Of a DNA stretch of 64,000 nucleotides, positions 26,669-39,580 are shown one piece after another. A program made the translations under genes and the position numbers. Position 1 is the stretch's first letter. Each line of letters begins with the position of its first letter. The notes beneath the pieces are model-generated. The model did no database searches, had not been told where the DNA came from, and saw only the letters and a program-made list of their open reading frames with translations. This DNA is from Latrodectus hesperus (Eukaryota; Arthropoda; Arachnida; Araneae; Theridiidae), in NCBI GenBank assembly GCA_037975125.1, contig CM075858.1, positions 63,281,140 to 63,345,139 on the forward strand, read 5' to 3'.

Positions 26669-29600
26669 ATAGTATTGAAAGATGTATCCTGCTTCTCTCT
26701 TGGATCCAAATGACCATTGAAACCATGTATTCAGGGATCGAGGGTAGAGATCTTATTGGGACTTTGTTTCGTAGAAGTATATAGCCATTAGTCTTAATAT
26801 GATGGTGTAAGTAGGTATCTCTTCTATTAAGGTGTACAGAAAACCTCTAATTCTCTTACATACAGTTTTAAAAATATATGAACAAATTGATTCCATCCAA
26901 GACTGGAGACATAACCCTTCATGGCACAATATTTTGAGTTTAATTTTCAGGAAGACAATGCCCACCTCATACAGTTTACATAATTATTTACACCCTCCAT
27001 CTTATTATTACACTTTTTTGGTCAGCAAAACGAGTAATTGAAAATGATAAAATTCCACAAGACATGCTAAAAATCCAGATTCGGATACCTCAAAAACTCA
27101 TAGATCTGGAGCAACAATTTATGAATACCTAGTAGAATATATCGCATGATGATAATAGATGCTAGAAATTAGATTGGTGACGTAGTTTAATGCATATGTT
27201 GTCTATTCATTTCTGTTAAAATCAAATTTAGGCAATTTATTTTATATAGCAATTATATGTGTTTCACTCCACGTTAAACAGTTTCGATATGAGGTTCTAA
27301 GATTTATTTGGTGAAAATATTCAATAATTCACATGTCTGAGATATTGTTTAAATACATAAGGGATGTAAACAATTGGACAAATTTTATTTAACCAAGGTA
27401 ATCTAGGAACAAACACATATATTTATGTTTTACTACATGTGTGTTTTAAAATATTTCGATATAAAAATTTAATTTTAAAATATATTTATTTAAATATTTA
27501 TAAGTATTATTATACCTTTGAAATATTTCTTAGATGGGATAGTCGCTTCACAGCAAACAATGAATGCAGGAATCCATCTCAAGGAATGCTGAAGACCAGA
27601 CAGTTTGTCGCTATACAGTTACAATTATCAAATGAGACCAATGGGGTTCATTCAATAGTATCTTACATTTCAAATGGATTCCGAGACACTGCATATAATC
27701 AAAGTGGGAATCCATTCCAAGAACTCTTGAACAGAAGGAAAAAAAAAACCCAATTATTTTACTGTCAACCCAAAATATTTTTCTTAAAAGATGGAATGAA
27801 CATTTAAAAACTATAATGTGTATATTATGTATATTTATGTTTCATTAATTTTCAGTGGGTTAAAAGTTAAACCAATACAAACTTCTTTAATAAAATGAAG
27901 CATTTTAAAAATAATACTCTCAATAAAACATGTTCGATTACTTTAGGAAATCCATTCTTCCGTCAACAAGTATTACAGATAAAGATATATTTCTTCGTAT
28001 AATGATTGTGGAACATAAACATTTAATTTTTCATCGCTTTATCTATTCGATCGTGTGGTTTCAGACAGTTTAGATTACGAAAAGCATTTCCTTGTCCACT
28101 GCTGATGAATGGGAATCAATTTTCTGAAAGAAAAATATGCGAGAATGCTGATAATGAATAGATAATATTTTTCTTTAAATTATTTCCCAAATAGTGAGTT
28201 TAGATAAGAAGGTCATCACTCTCCCATATTTTCATTCATAAAAAAATTAAAAGATGTTATTTGAGCTTCTCAAATTGAAAGTCAATATGTCTGATGAAAA
28301 TCATTTTTGACATTCGATAAGATTAACTTGAACTTAAATTATAAAAATTGAATACTTAAAATTCTTGCATTCTTTTATTGATTTCACGCTATAATTTTAT
28401 ATATTTGATTAAAATCTTATGTTCTAAAATTAAATGAAAACTTTAAAAAATGTAGTTTTTCTAAGTCTACGAAGATAATGTACATTTGTTTATTACAAAT
28501 AATATCATTTATAGTTTTCTGAAATTGAATTAAACAGATAGTAATATAGACAGCATGATAATAAAAAAATATGTATTTAAACAAACAAATATCAGACAGA
28601 ATATAAGCAGTAATGTGAATCCAATGATTTATTAATAAAATTAAACTAGTTATTTTTATTTAATAATATGCTAAACTAATGTGATATATTATACGTGTAT
28701 AGTGAAATTTGATATTTGCAATAAATTTGGAAGTGATTTGACTCAGTTTATAAACTAAAGATTGTAATTCTAAAAGGAAAAAAAAAATTACATTAATTTT
28801 TTGTTCTTTTGAATGGAAATGCTATGGATTAATTTTTAATATCATTTATCATCAAGTATTATTGTAAGTGAAGTATTTGTTTTAATCCATTAATAAATAT
28901 GCTAATAGTTTTGACCTATATTTATTCTTACCAAGTTTATAAAAAAAAGCATATTATTACTCATTAATATAGAAATATTTAAATACATAAAACACCAATT
29001 TGCTACAATTATTATAGTCTACTTACTTGTCACGCTACTATATTTAATTAGTTAGCAAATCTGTTTTATTAAGATTAAATTTCAGAGAAACGTAAAACTG
29101 TTTAAGTAAAAAAAAAATTTCCTTTTTTTAACTCTTCCTTTTAAATATTTCTCTTGCTTCCTTTTTAAAACTTGTTCATTAGAAAGTTTTAGTGATGAAG
29201 TACAAAAATATATTGTTTCTGCGGTATTTGTATTTCATATTGTGTATTTATAAAAAATAAAACTGTATTTGTGTACAATTTATGCTTGCAAAATTGTGAA
29301 CGTAAGTTCTTCTTTATAGACAGGAAAAATGATTATAACTGAGAAACATTTCCCATAGTTTTCAGATCCCATGATAGAAATGATATATACACCGAAAAAT
29401 CAAAAATACAGATAGAAATTCTGTTATTTTTAAAAAACATTTCAGAATATTAAAAGTTCATTATAATCGCAGTATATTTTCAGGTGTAATACTAAAGATG
29501 AATTGATTTTTTTTCTTTTTTTTATTGGCGCTTTCATGTCAAATTTTTTTTCAATATTGGCTTGGAAAGCATGTAATTGTTAACTATAATTAAAGTATTA

Positions 29601-29868
29601 GAGTGACCCAAAAATTTTGTGATTGTCACTGCTTAATAGTCACTCGTAAAAATACATTTATAATATCAAACTTTTCCACATATGTCTTTCTTTGAACCAC
29701 AAAGGACACAGTGATTTAACGCTGGCATCCACCAGAACACCAAAGCCAAGCATTACCAAGCCAGGAGTATTTGAGTAGATTGCTACTTATTGCCTTTTTG
29801 TATCCATCATGACTTAATGTTGAAAGAATGCTTTACAGAGTGTAAGATTCGTGAATCAATCCGCCAAG
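26669..29868. other. Gene-free AT-rich stretch
   Basis: No gene recognised. The 122-codon frame at 27439-27807 includes a patch (27535-27745) with two similar segments about 134 bp apart, around GGAATCCATCTCAAGGAA and GGAATCCATTCCAAGAA, so it may be a short diverged tandem duplication. A complex patch at 28010-28180 lacks coding features. Confidence 0.45.
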
Positions 29869-30030
29869 CTTGCCACCGAAAGAATAGCGCTCGTACTTAT
29901 GGTCGAATAGTTTACGGGTTCAATTCCCACTTGGGACCTGGATGTTTGTAGTGATTCAAAATCCGTTTTAAATCATTGGTTTCGGTCTAATTAGCCATCG
30001 TATTCATATAATGGTCATTGAGTACAAACA
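29869..30030 (+). repeat. tRNA-derived SINE, family D, copy 1
   Basis: B-box GGGTTCAATTCCC at about 29918-29930. It is followed by CTGGATGTTTGTAGTGATTC, AAAATCCGTTTTAA and GGTCTAATTAGCC. The same succession occurs in reverse at 34418-34500, indicating a dispersed family. Confidence 0.7.
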
Positions 30031-31068
30031 AACCAAATCAATCCTGTATTTATTGAACCAGGAAAGATTTTTCTGCTTGCCCTAATGTCTCGAGTGCTTC
30101 AAAGTTTTTTTATTTTCCCATCCAGAAAAACACGCACACATATGACTATGAAATCTATTTATAAAGTATCTTCTCAAAATACAAAATCTATAAAAGTTAA
30201 AAAGTTTTACTAAAGTTTTCGATCATCAGGTTAGCTGGTGAGCAGTACGAACTTTAAATATATATTGGCTTGAGTAATTGCACTACGCATTTCAGAGGTA
30301 AGTACTAGATAAGTTTACCTTTGAAATTAATATTGAACCATTACTACTTTGGAAATTACTTTTAATTACAATTGAACAAAAGATGATTAATTTTACTTTT
30401 CTATATTTGTCACGATTGTCTTAGTGTTTCAGAGTTTACAGGGTTTCCTCCTTGTGACATGGGATTATAGCCCACTGCATAACAAAATCCTAATCGAAGG
30501 ACAAAAAACACACCCTCAAACACAGATTAATCAAAAACTTTACAATCGATTTCAATCCTTAAATTATTTGCATTACGTTGTGTCAAAACTCATAAATAGA
30601 GATTAGTAATGGAATGGATTTCGTTTGATCTTTTTTAGAGCCAATCAAAGATTTTCAGAATATAAGAGTATGCCCGTACGTGTTAAATATTCATAGAATT
30701 GAATTTATTGTTGATAATATGCGAGTGTAAATAAGTGTCAACATCTTGTTAGAATTTAAAAATTACAAAGTACCAGATGATATTTAGAAGAAAAAAAAAA
30801 CCGTTTTTCAACCTATATAGGGAAGTCATATATTTTGCTTATGTCAGTTATTTAATTGATTTAGATTCCCATTGGAATCCGTTAAAAATAACTAATTGAA
30901 ATTTGTAAAATTTCAATAATTTTACCCGCAGCCCAGTTTTGATCTCGAGTAAAGAATCACAAATTTTACTTTTCATACATTTGAATTTCAATTTTATAAA
31001 ATCCTAAGATTATGTGATTTTTTTTTCATAAATCTTTAGTATTTCAAATTCGTATCATAACACGTGAT
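30031..31068. other. Gene-free AT-rich stretch
   Basis: Nothing recognised; the 60-codon frame at 30424-30606 has no domain. Confidence 0.5.
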
Positions 31069-31255
31069 CGCGTTCTAGCAGTAGGACAGGGCTCATCGAA
31101 GGGAATGGTCTCGCGTTCGAATCTAGGCAATATTGATAGTCGGGAGATGCTTCTGGCGCTTGATTTCGGCATATACTTTAGTTGCTTGGAATTTTTTACA
31201 GTTTTCTCCCTTGCGAAACTTGAATAGAGACTAATATCACAGAAAACTCCTCATG
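31069..31255 (+). repeat. tRNA-derived SINE-like fragment
   Basis: A degenerate B-box (GCGTTCGAATCTAGG, about 31112-31126) sits about 50 nt after an A-box-like TAGCAGTAGGACAGG. It continues into a non-tRNA body with TCGGGAGATGCTTCTGG. Not matched confidently to another copy here. Confidence 0.45.
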
Positions 31256-32149
31256 ATAGACAATATATTTGGGTTTCTAACAAAGTTTTTTGCTATTTGC
31301 TTTATGTTGTCAATTTTTTTTTCATACATTCTCACTTAAAATGATGGCCATCCTCTGTGAAGAGTCTTCTAGAAATCAATAAGTAGTAGAAGTTAAAATT
31401 GCTATTACACCCCTATGTGATATCTAATTCTTCTTATAAGTATAATCAAAACTGTATTTGAGGCATACATATCTTTCAGTTACAATTTATTTCAGTTAAC
31501 ATTGAAAATTTTTAATTAATCCTACGATTAGCACAGAATAAAACTAAAATATTAACATAAAAATACAATAAAAAGGTACTACGAATCTATCGAGAAAGGT
31601 AAATAATGTTATAGTCAAACATAGAAAATAATCATAAACTGCTTTTTCATAAAAAATTACTGGAAAAAATTTTTTTTGATGTTAAAATTATCTTATTTAC
31701 AACTCTTAAAACAATATTAACAGCTCAAGAAATTATTGGTAGGATTTTTGAGTAAAAATAAATATATTGTCAGTGTATTTTTAAAGTCAACTTTTTTTTT
31801 GCTAAAGTGGAAGTCTTGAGATTTTAACAAAAATTTGTATAATCATATAAAAAGCTTTTATGAATTTGAACAAGAACTCTTTTTAGTGCTGTTACCCAAT
31901 TAAATCAAAGTGATTCTGTAATTTTTCCCTTTAAATTTTAATCAAAAACTTAAGCAAAAAGTAAACGCGCGCGCGTCTTCTTTTCTAAAACTCTGACCAA
32001 TATTTTTAATGAACAATTTCTCTTTGGATGTTCTCATAAAGCACATATTATTATACTTTCGAGTCAAATTTAATTTAAATGGTATTTAAAACTATTCAAA
32101 TACAAATAAAAAAATCACGATACTAATTATATGACATTTTTCTAAGTTT
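31256..32149. other. Gene-free AT-rich stretch
   Basis: Nothing recognised. A short GCGCGCGCG run lies at 31968-31976. Confidence 0.5.
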
Positions 32150-33070
32150 AGAAATTCTGAAGATTCTAATTAAAAATGTTTACAGAAATTTCATTCGATT
32201 TAAAATTAAAAATTTTAATAGAATAGTGAATTAGCTTCTAGATTTGAGGTTTATTAAACGTACACCTCTTTAATCTTTATTAGGATTTGTGAGATAATAA
32301 TGATCAAAGATTAAACACTATTTCACATTTATATATTCTTTGTAATGAATATATGGAGTAAATAATTTAGTTTAAAAAGCTTTCTTTCAAGGAATTTTTT
32401 GATAAATTTCTTTCAGAAACAATATTTTTCTTTTGAGACTACTATATGTAAACCATTTTTCTGCTTGTAAATTAAGGAGATTCTAATTTAAAATTTAAGG
32501 AAAATTCATTAGACTTAGAATTAAACTCTATACAGAGAATTAGATTTTAGATTTGAAACTTTTGGAATTTACAAATTTTGAATCTTTATTGGAACTTGTG
32601 AGATAATAATGACTAGGATTAAAAAATACTAGTTCATATATATATTTTCCTTATAATAAATATGTTTTTGTAATAAATAATTTTGTCTACAAATGCTTTC
32701 TTTCAAGAATTTTTTTGATAAATTTCTTCTTGACAGAAAAGCTTTTACTGTAAGAATTTTGTACTGGAAAATGAAATTTGATTATTCTCATAGAAAACTT
32801 AGAACATTTGAATATAAAAATTTAAAGAAAAATTCATTCGAATTCGACTTCTCCAATTCTAATTGAGTTTATTTTTTACATTTCCTAATTCAAATCTTCA
32901 AGAGAAACTTTACGAGGCGACTTCTAAGACAATAAGAATCTTTGATTCGAGAATAGAATGTTATCTCATTTCCAGATATTCTCTTACTGGAATACGTGTT
33001 TGCAATAAATAATTTTGTATAAAGATATATTCGTTCCAGAATTTTGATAATAAATTCTACTGTATAAAAT
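32150..33070. repeat. Decayed tandem array, unit about 300-330 bp, about 3 copies
   Basis: Landmarks recur. 'GATTCTAATT' precedes 'AAATTTCATTCGA'-like words near 32163, 32480 and, diverged, 32830. 'TTTGTGAGATAATAATGA' is near 32286 and 'CTTGTGAGATAATAATGA' near 32595. 'CTTTCTTTCAAG...TTTTTTGATAAATTTCTT' occurs near 32382 and 32696, with a diverged copy near 33025. No shared coding frame. Confidence 0.7.
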
Positions 33071-34417
33071 AAATAAGTAAATAAAATATTGGAAACAAAT
33101 CTTAAAAGCACATTAATAAATAAAAATCACTATTGAAAGAGTATTGTAATTTCTTATGTTTAATATCATTAATGTGATTAATCTTTTTAAAGCATGATAT
33201 GCGACTCAGTATTTTGCATTGTCACTGCATAAGACAAATAACTTTTCATGCATCTCATTCACTTTGAGTAAATAGATTTCATATAACATAAAAACTCCTT
33301 CTGATTATCCAAATATGCTTAAATATTAGAATAACAATCAGGAAGTTACAGATTATAATGTAGCAATTTCCAACCTTGCAAAATCAAAAAAGAAAAATTA
33401 CAAAAGAAATTATAACCCACGAGATTTGTTCTACAGTAAGTTCATCAAATAAACATCGGTGAACAGCTGTCGCAAGTGGAATAGATAATTCAAGCAGATG
33501 GGGAAGTTACACAGCAAATTATCTTTCACTCATCTAAAATTGATCGATTAAATTATGCCAAACTTAAAGCTTATTTCGATGATGCAAAATTCCTTCAAGT
33601 ATTTTTATATCTATTATGTTTACTTCAAATGTATATAGCAGTTATTTTGTTAGACATAATTTGAAACAAAAGATAAGAATTTCATCTACCTGAAACAAAG
33701 GAAATAACAATTCTACCTATGAATATTACAATATTCAAAATAACAGCTATACCTTTAAAAAAATCAAGTAAAAATATCTTGCATATAATATCACTTATTT
33801 AATTCTTTGATGGTTATTTATTATTTTGATTCTGTGAAAATAAATAAATTCTTTAATTCCAGAAATCTTCATATTCACAGTTTCAGTTGTTTTGAAAATC
33901 TTAGAAATCAATAGTACATAGAATATATAATTTGTATTAATATACTCAGCAATTGCAGACATTAATAATAAATAGTATATTCACGCGCAAGTAATCTATA
34001 ATTGCAAACGAAAACTCTATTCAATATTTTTATAAAGTTAAAATAAACTAATATTTTTAATTAGTTTCCTAAATGCAGAATAATAGCTCAAATATCGGCT
34101 TAAAAATTTTAAATTATTTGCATTAATAAAAATAATAACTTTAATAAACAAAGCTTAATTATATTTAATCTATATTAATCAATAATGCCTAAACTAATTA
34201 GAATATTCAATTGGTATAAATTAATATAATTGGTATAAATTAATAATGCAGTTAATTTCTTGTGACAAATAGAAAAATAGTTTATTTACATTTACATATA
34301 GAATTTATAATTATCGCTATTATGTATAAAAATAAACTATAAACTTGTCACCTAGTAGTAGTATTTTATTTGTTATTTTTTCTAATGTCACTATTTTACA
34401 CATGTGAATTAATTTAA
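33071..34417. other. Gene-free AT-rich stretch
   Basis: No gene recognised. A short patch at 33410-33590 is somewhat more complex. Confidence 0.5.
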
Positions 34418-34500
34418 TCAGAGTCTACAGATTAAAACGGATTCGAAGCCACCACAAACATTTATATTTTTATGGGAATCGAACTTATTAACTGTTGAAA
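34418..34500 (-). repeat. tRNA-derived SINE, family D, copy 2 (fragment)
   Basis: In reverse complement this carries AAGTTCGATTCCCAT, then ATGTTTGTGGTGGCTTCGAA and TCCGTTTTAAT, paralleling 29918-30000. Confidence 0.65.
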
Positions 34501-34547
34501 AGCAAACTATATTGATTTGTTTTGCCTTTCCATCACTTGCAAACGAG

Positions 34548-34640
34548 GGACGATTTCAAGTATTCTTGTTCAAAGTTGGATTCGAACCCATGAACTGATG
34601 AATCGAAGAACAGTGCTAACCATTCGGTTGCCAACTCGGT
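34548..34640 (-). repeat. tRNA-derived SINE head
   Basis: On the minus strand an A-box-like TTGGCAACCGAATGGTTAGC is followed at tRNA-like spacing by the B-box GGGTTCGAATCC (about 34581-34592 plus). It lies next to a family D fragment and could be the same or an abutting insertion. No complete tRNA fold. Confidence 0.6.
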
Positions 34641-36479
34641 GATGACTGTACGCGCGCGAGAACCTATAATCAAATCACATTTTTAGAAGCCTTATTTTTA
34701 ACTTAATTATGAAATTATTTAAACTCTTTGAGTTATTTATTTTTGATACTAAGAATGCTACTCAAAATACAAAATAGGCCAATAAATATATATTTAAATA
34801 AAATACAGTCGCAAAATTTAAAAAAAAATTGAAATCTAATGTTAAGAGAATCTAATTGTGTTAATAGCTTTAATAAAAATGTAGTTAGCATCACTAATAT
34901 AGAAAGTGATTTTAAACTAAATAATTTAAATGTACAAACATATTGTTAACAATAAATACTCTTTAATTTATTTTAAATTATTGTTATTTACATCGGCGCA
35001 GTTTTAATATTTATTTTAAAGAAGGAACTATTAAAAATTAAGAAATTATTAATTGTCTGCAAACAGAGAAACAGTATATTTAAAGTTAAAAATAAAATGA
35101 TCTAAAATAAAATGATTTAAAGTTTAAAATTTATTAAACTATAGTGTTTTATTTTATTGTAATTTATTACATTTTGTATTGAAGAGAAATTATTTTATGG
35201 AAAAAATTTTTTAATTAATTATAATTCTATTCATGTAATTAAAATTTATTGCGTTTAATAATTAAAAATAAATACATATTTTCAATCAGAATTTTATTAA
35301 ATTCTGTTGATTTGTTACTTCAATTATTAATTTCTTGTTTGTGTTTCGCATCGCATAGAATAATATTCGAAATAAGTATAAAATAGTGTTTATTAATAAA
35401 TATCCTCTTAGATTAACATACCCAAATTATTTTATTAATTCAGTAGATATATTTAAATAAGAACATTAAATTTTGAAAATAATTTTTTTGTAAAATTATA
35501 AATGAAAAATTTGTGTTTCATTACTAAGGGATTAATATTTTGTCTCAATAAACAAACAATATTTTAATGTAGAAAACAATCTTAGATTTATTCGATAAAT
35601 ATAAGTTTCAATAATTTGATTAATTTAATATGGAATTAATATGGAACATTATTTTTTATCATTCAATCAATTTAATTAAATTGAGTAGAAGCAAGTGTTT
35701 TTTAAAAATATTTTTAAATGAGGAAAGCTGATATTTTGCTTTAATTAACCAATTTTAAGTTTTTTTATTATTTTTTTATTTTATAAATATAATGTTACAA
35801 ATTATATAGGAAATTAAACATTCAGGCAGATGAATATAACTACTAATTTACATATATTCTCAAAATTAAAGCAAATAATTTTAAAAATCAATTTTTACAT
35901 TTGAAGGAAATATTATTAAATAGAAATGTATTTCCTAAAATTAAGTGTTTTTGCTTAAGAAGAAAAGTAGTATTTAATATCAAAACACACACAATTTTCG
36001 ATTATTTATAATTCAATGAATATAATTAAAGTTTTTATGTACAAGTTTTAAATTAAATAAATTTAAATGAAAAATTAAAACAAACATTTTAGTCAAAATA
36101 TTTACTAATGAATCTAGAGTTATTATTTCAGAAAGTTTAGTATCTGTTTTTCATATTACATTCAATAAAGTTCTGCGTTACAGTCAATCAATAGTCATTA
36201 ACAATCACTATTATTAAATAGAAAGAAAGACTAACATAGACTAATTAAGTTATGTATATTTCCACCACTAATTAAGAAGACAAATCCACATAATTGGTGC
36301 TAATTAAAAGTTATTGATTATTTCCAAGGAATTACAAGTGTATAAAAATAAATCAGACACAACTAACTAAAAAAAAATATTCCAGAATACAGACTTCAAA
36401 AGTGTAGAAACCAGCGTAATTATTTTTCCTTATTTTCCTATGCATCTTATTAATTCATATTCAACACTATAACTGAAAT
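34641..36479. other. Gene-free, very AT-rich stretch
   Basis: Nothing recognised. Confidence 0.55.
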
Positions 36480-36865
36480 ATAAGCATGCGGTTGCAGTGA
36501 TCGTTAAACCTTCTTTATTTTATATCCATCACGCTCGACAGAGATTAATAAATGGTCGATAATAACTGTAACCGTTCAATATCAGAGATCATTTTGTTGA
36601 GAACTTTGGGTGGAGTCCATACTCGGGCATGATAGGGAGAAGAATACATTAACAAAATGGAAGGGGAAAAGATGTTCCAGCTCTCATCAGATTTTGGGTA
36701 TTAATCTCTTCTTGGGGTATTCGTGGGGCAGTCCAATAAAAGGGAGTTGCGTTCAGAACTCTCCATCAAATATTTAATGAATGCTTATGTATGTAAAGAG
36801 ATGCTAATAAAAATCTCTGCAAATGAATCTCGCTAAAACTTTGCATATCTGGATCGAGTATTAAA
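36480..36865. other. Complex noncoding patch
   Basis: Base composition is less AT-biased than both sides and no open frame is convincing. Contains TCGATAATAACTGTAACCG and other non-repetitive words. It may be a conserved regulatory element or an old repeat; I cannot tell from one sequence. Confidence 0.3.
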
Positions 36866-36989
36866 GGTAATAATCTGTAATTTATAATATCAATCTTAAT
36901 GATTCGTCATCTGGTATTATGAAAAAGCGAAACTGATTAAATAAATAACTTTGAAATTTAGACAATTAGGCATGAAATTACTAAAATGA

Positions 36990-39580
36990 ATTTAAGTATG
37001 ATTATCGGAATTCCAAGTGAGATGTTTTGTAGGAATTTATGTATCAGAATATTGCTTCATTATTTAGAATAACAGCGAACAGAAATAAATTACGTAACAT
37101 AATTAGGTTCAGAATAACCCTTCTCTGAGACAAAATGTTTTTAAGATTTCTTGTTTCATAGAATTATCATATTCTTAGAAATTCGATTATGTGAACGTTG
37201 TTTCTTTTATTTCTCCCATCTACATTTATACTAAATGCAACTGAACTGAATGAATATTAAATTGCGTTACATTGTAGGTTTGAAAGATCCCTTCATTGAA
37301 TCAAATATTTCGTTTAAAATTCCTTATTTCTTTGAATTAAGAGACGTTTTTATTGAAATTTATATATCCGAATTACAACAGTTATTCACTTTATATGTAT
37401 TCGTTACAAATATGATAATAATGAATAGTTATTAAATTTCGTAACATACATAATCAAGTTTAAAATAATCGTCTATAGAATCAGCAATTGTTTAGATTTT
37501 TTTGTGAATAGAATTAAAATATGTTTCGTTATGTATCAAAACGCTTAGGAGAACTTTTTGATGATTTCTTATACTTCATGAAATTCCATTTATTCTTAAT
37601 TACTTTTACATTAAATGTCATAACATTGAACAACTATCCCATTGCATAACATATTTAAATTTAAAATAGCTATTTTTGTTAGAAATTTGATAAACATTTT
37701 TTATTTATTAAAATTTTATGTATTTAATATGAAGAGTAAAAATTCATTTATCAAAACAAAGGTAAGCCTATTAATTTTATTTACACTAAATATAATTAAC
37801 AAGAATAAGTGAGTTATGAATTATAATTAAGTTTAGAATAAACATATCCACTAAATCAGAATTTATTCTAAGGTTTCTTATTTTATAGAATTTAAAGATA
37901 TATCGGAATATTGTATGGTTATTCATTTTAACTACTTTTATATTAAGTTCATAACATTGAATTGTTATTGCATTGCATAACACATTTAGGCTTAGAATAG
38001 TTAGAAATTTTCTAAAACTTGTGTTTGTTGGAATTATGAAGTCCTTAGTAGAAATTTAACTATTAGAATATAGCTATATTTATTACTCTTTCATATATTA
38101 AATGTAAACAAAAAGAATTAATGACTTATGAAATATAATTAAGTTAGGAATAACTACCCACCAACTTAGTATTTTGAAAGTTTTACAGAATTTAGAGATG
38201 CTTCAAGGTAATTAAGTTATTAGAAAATTTCTTTACTTATTACTTTTAGAAATGATAAAAACATTTCTCATACAGAATACTTCAATTAGAACATTGCTCG
38301 TGGGTCAGGACTTTTTAAGGAGTTCTTGTTCTTTCAGAAATAAGAAAATATTTCATAGAGAAATTATGTATAAGAAAACTTTTCCATTTCTTGCATTCAT
38401 ATAATATAAATCTAAGGCTTTTTCATTAAGAAACATAATTAGGTTTGAAAGAACCATCCGCTGAATCAGAATTTTTTTTATTTCTGTTTTCATAGAATTA
38501 AGAAATGCTTCTTCAGAATTTATATATCAAAATATTGTTTTTATTTTTTTAACTACATTCTGATGAAATGCATCAGGGATAAATTGTTTTTACATTATTT
38601 AATGTAATTAGATTCGGAATTAGATAATGTAATTAGTTTCGGAATAACCATCTTCTAAATCAGAGCCTTCATTAGATTCTTCGTTTTCGGCAATTAAGAG
38701 ATGTTTCATAGAAATTTAACATTCATTAATTAATTTATCATTATTAATTAATAATTTATTAATCATCTAAATATTATTCTACTTATACATTTTAGGAATA
38801 ATAGGTGACAGAAATGCAGGGCTACTACATTGCATTGCATATTTAGATTCGGAATAGCCATTAAATGATGTAGAACTTTTTAGACATTTTTGATGTTTGG
38901 AATTGAGCAATTTGAAAATAAATTAACGTATAAGTAGAGTGTTCTTCTTATACTTGTATTTCACCACACTTATACTAAATGCAAAATAGTATAAAAGAAG
39001 GTCGTTGAATAAAAATTAACGAATAGTTTTTGTATTGTCTAACATGATTATATTCAGATTGACTATTCAGTGAATTAAAATACTTCTGCAATTTTTACTC
39101 TTAAAATTTAAAAAAAGCTTCAAAGGCATTAATGGATAAGAACATTGCTCCTATTATGCTTTTTAACAATATTTATTCTAAATTCAACACAGAGTATAAT
39201 TTTAAGTTACATTTACATTCATAAAATAAAAATGTATGAATGGTCCATACATTGCTTAACATAATTAGATTCGGAATAACCATCCACTAAATTAAATGTT
39301 TTGAGATTTCTTGTTGCATAGTATTGAGAAATTTGATTGATTTGTTTGTCGCTCAATAGACAGATAAGTAATCGATTGCTAGTTAGACTAATAAGGTTTT
39401 TAAGAATTCCCTAACCTCTACAAATATCCATAACCGAGATAGGAATCAAACCCTCAAATTGTTAAACCGAAAGCCAAATCATAATCTATTCGGATCGTCC
39501 TAAGAAAAGTAGGTGAATGAAATGAATAATTATATTACGTAACATAATTAGGTTTTATAGTAAAAATTCATTGTGAGAGA
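36990..39580. repeat. Long decayed tandem array, unit about 150-230 bp, about 14 copies
   Basis: A landmark resembling CATAATTAGGTTCGGAATAA recurs near 37098, 37270, 37449, 37650, 37822, 37981, 38134, 38434, 38604/38630, 38838, 39043, 39260 and 39543. Second landmarks keep their order within each unit: 'CCATCCACTGAATCAGAA'-like, 'TTCATAGAATTAAGAGATGCTTC'-like split words, 'TATCAGAATATTGCTT'-like and 'TACTAAATGCAA'-like. Divergence is high, with indels and one apparent insertion at about 39330-39510. No shared frame; short open frames inside (37250-37435, 37786-37983) are shadows. Confidence 0.75.

Noticed and set aside
27439..27807. 122-codon frame as a host exon
   Set aside because: Ile/Lys/Tyr-rich start and a low-quality repeat in the middle; no family resemblance or splice structure.
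34548..34640. Possible tRNA gene on the minus strand
   Set aside because: Good B box but no closed cloverleaf; it lies next to a SINE fragment.
36990..39580. CRISPR-like or satellite array with identical units
   Set aside because: Units are long, highly diverged and lack constant repeats with unique spacers. A decayed tandem array explains it better.
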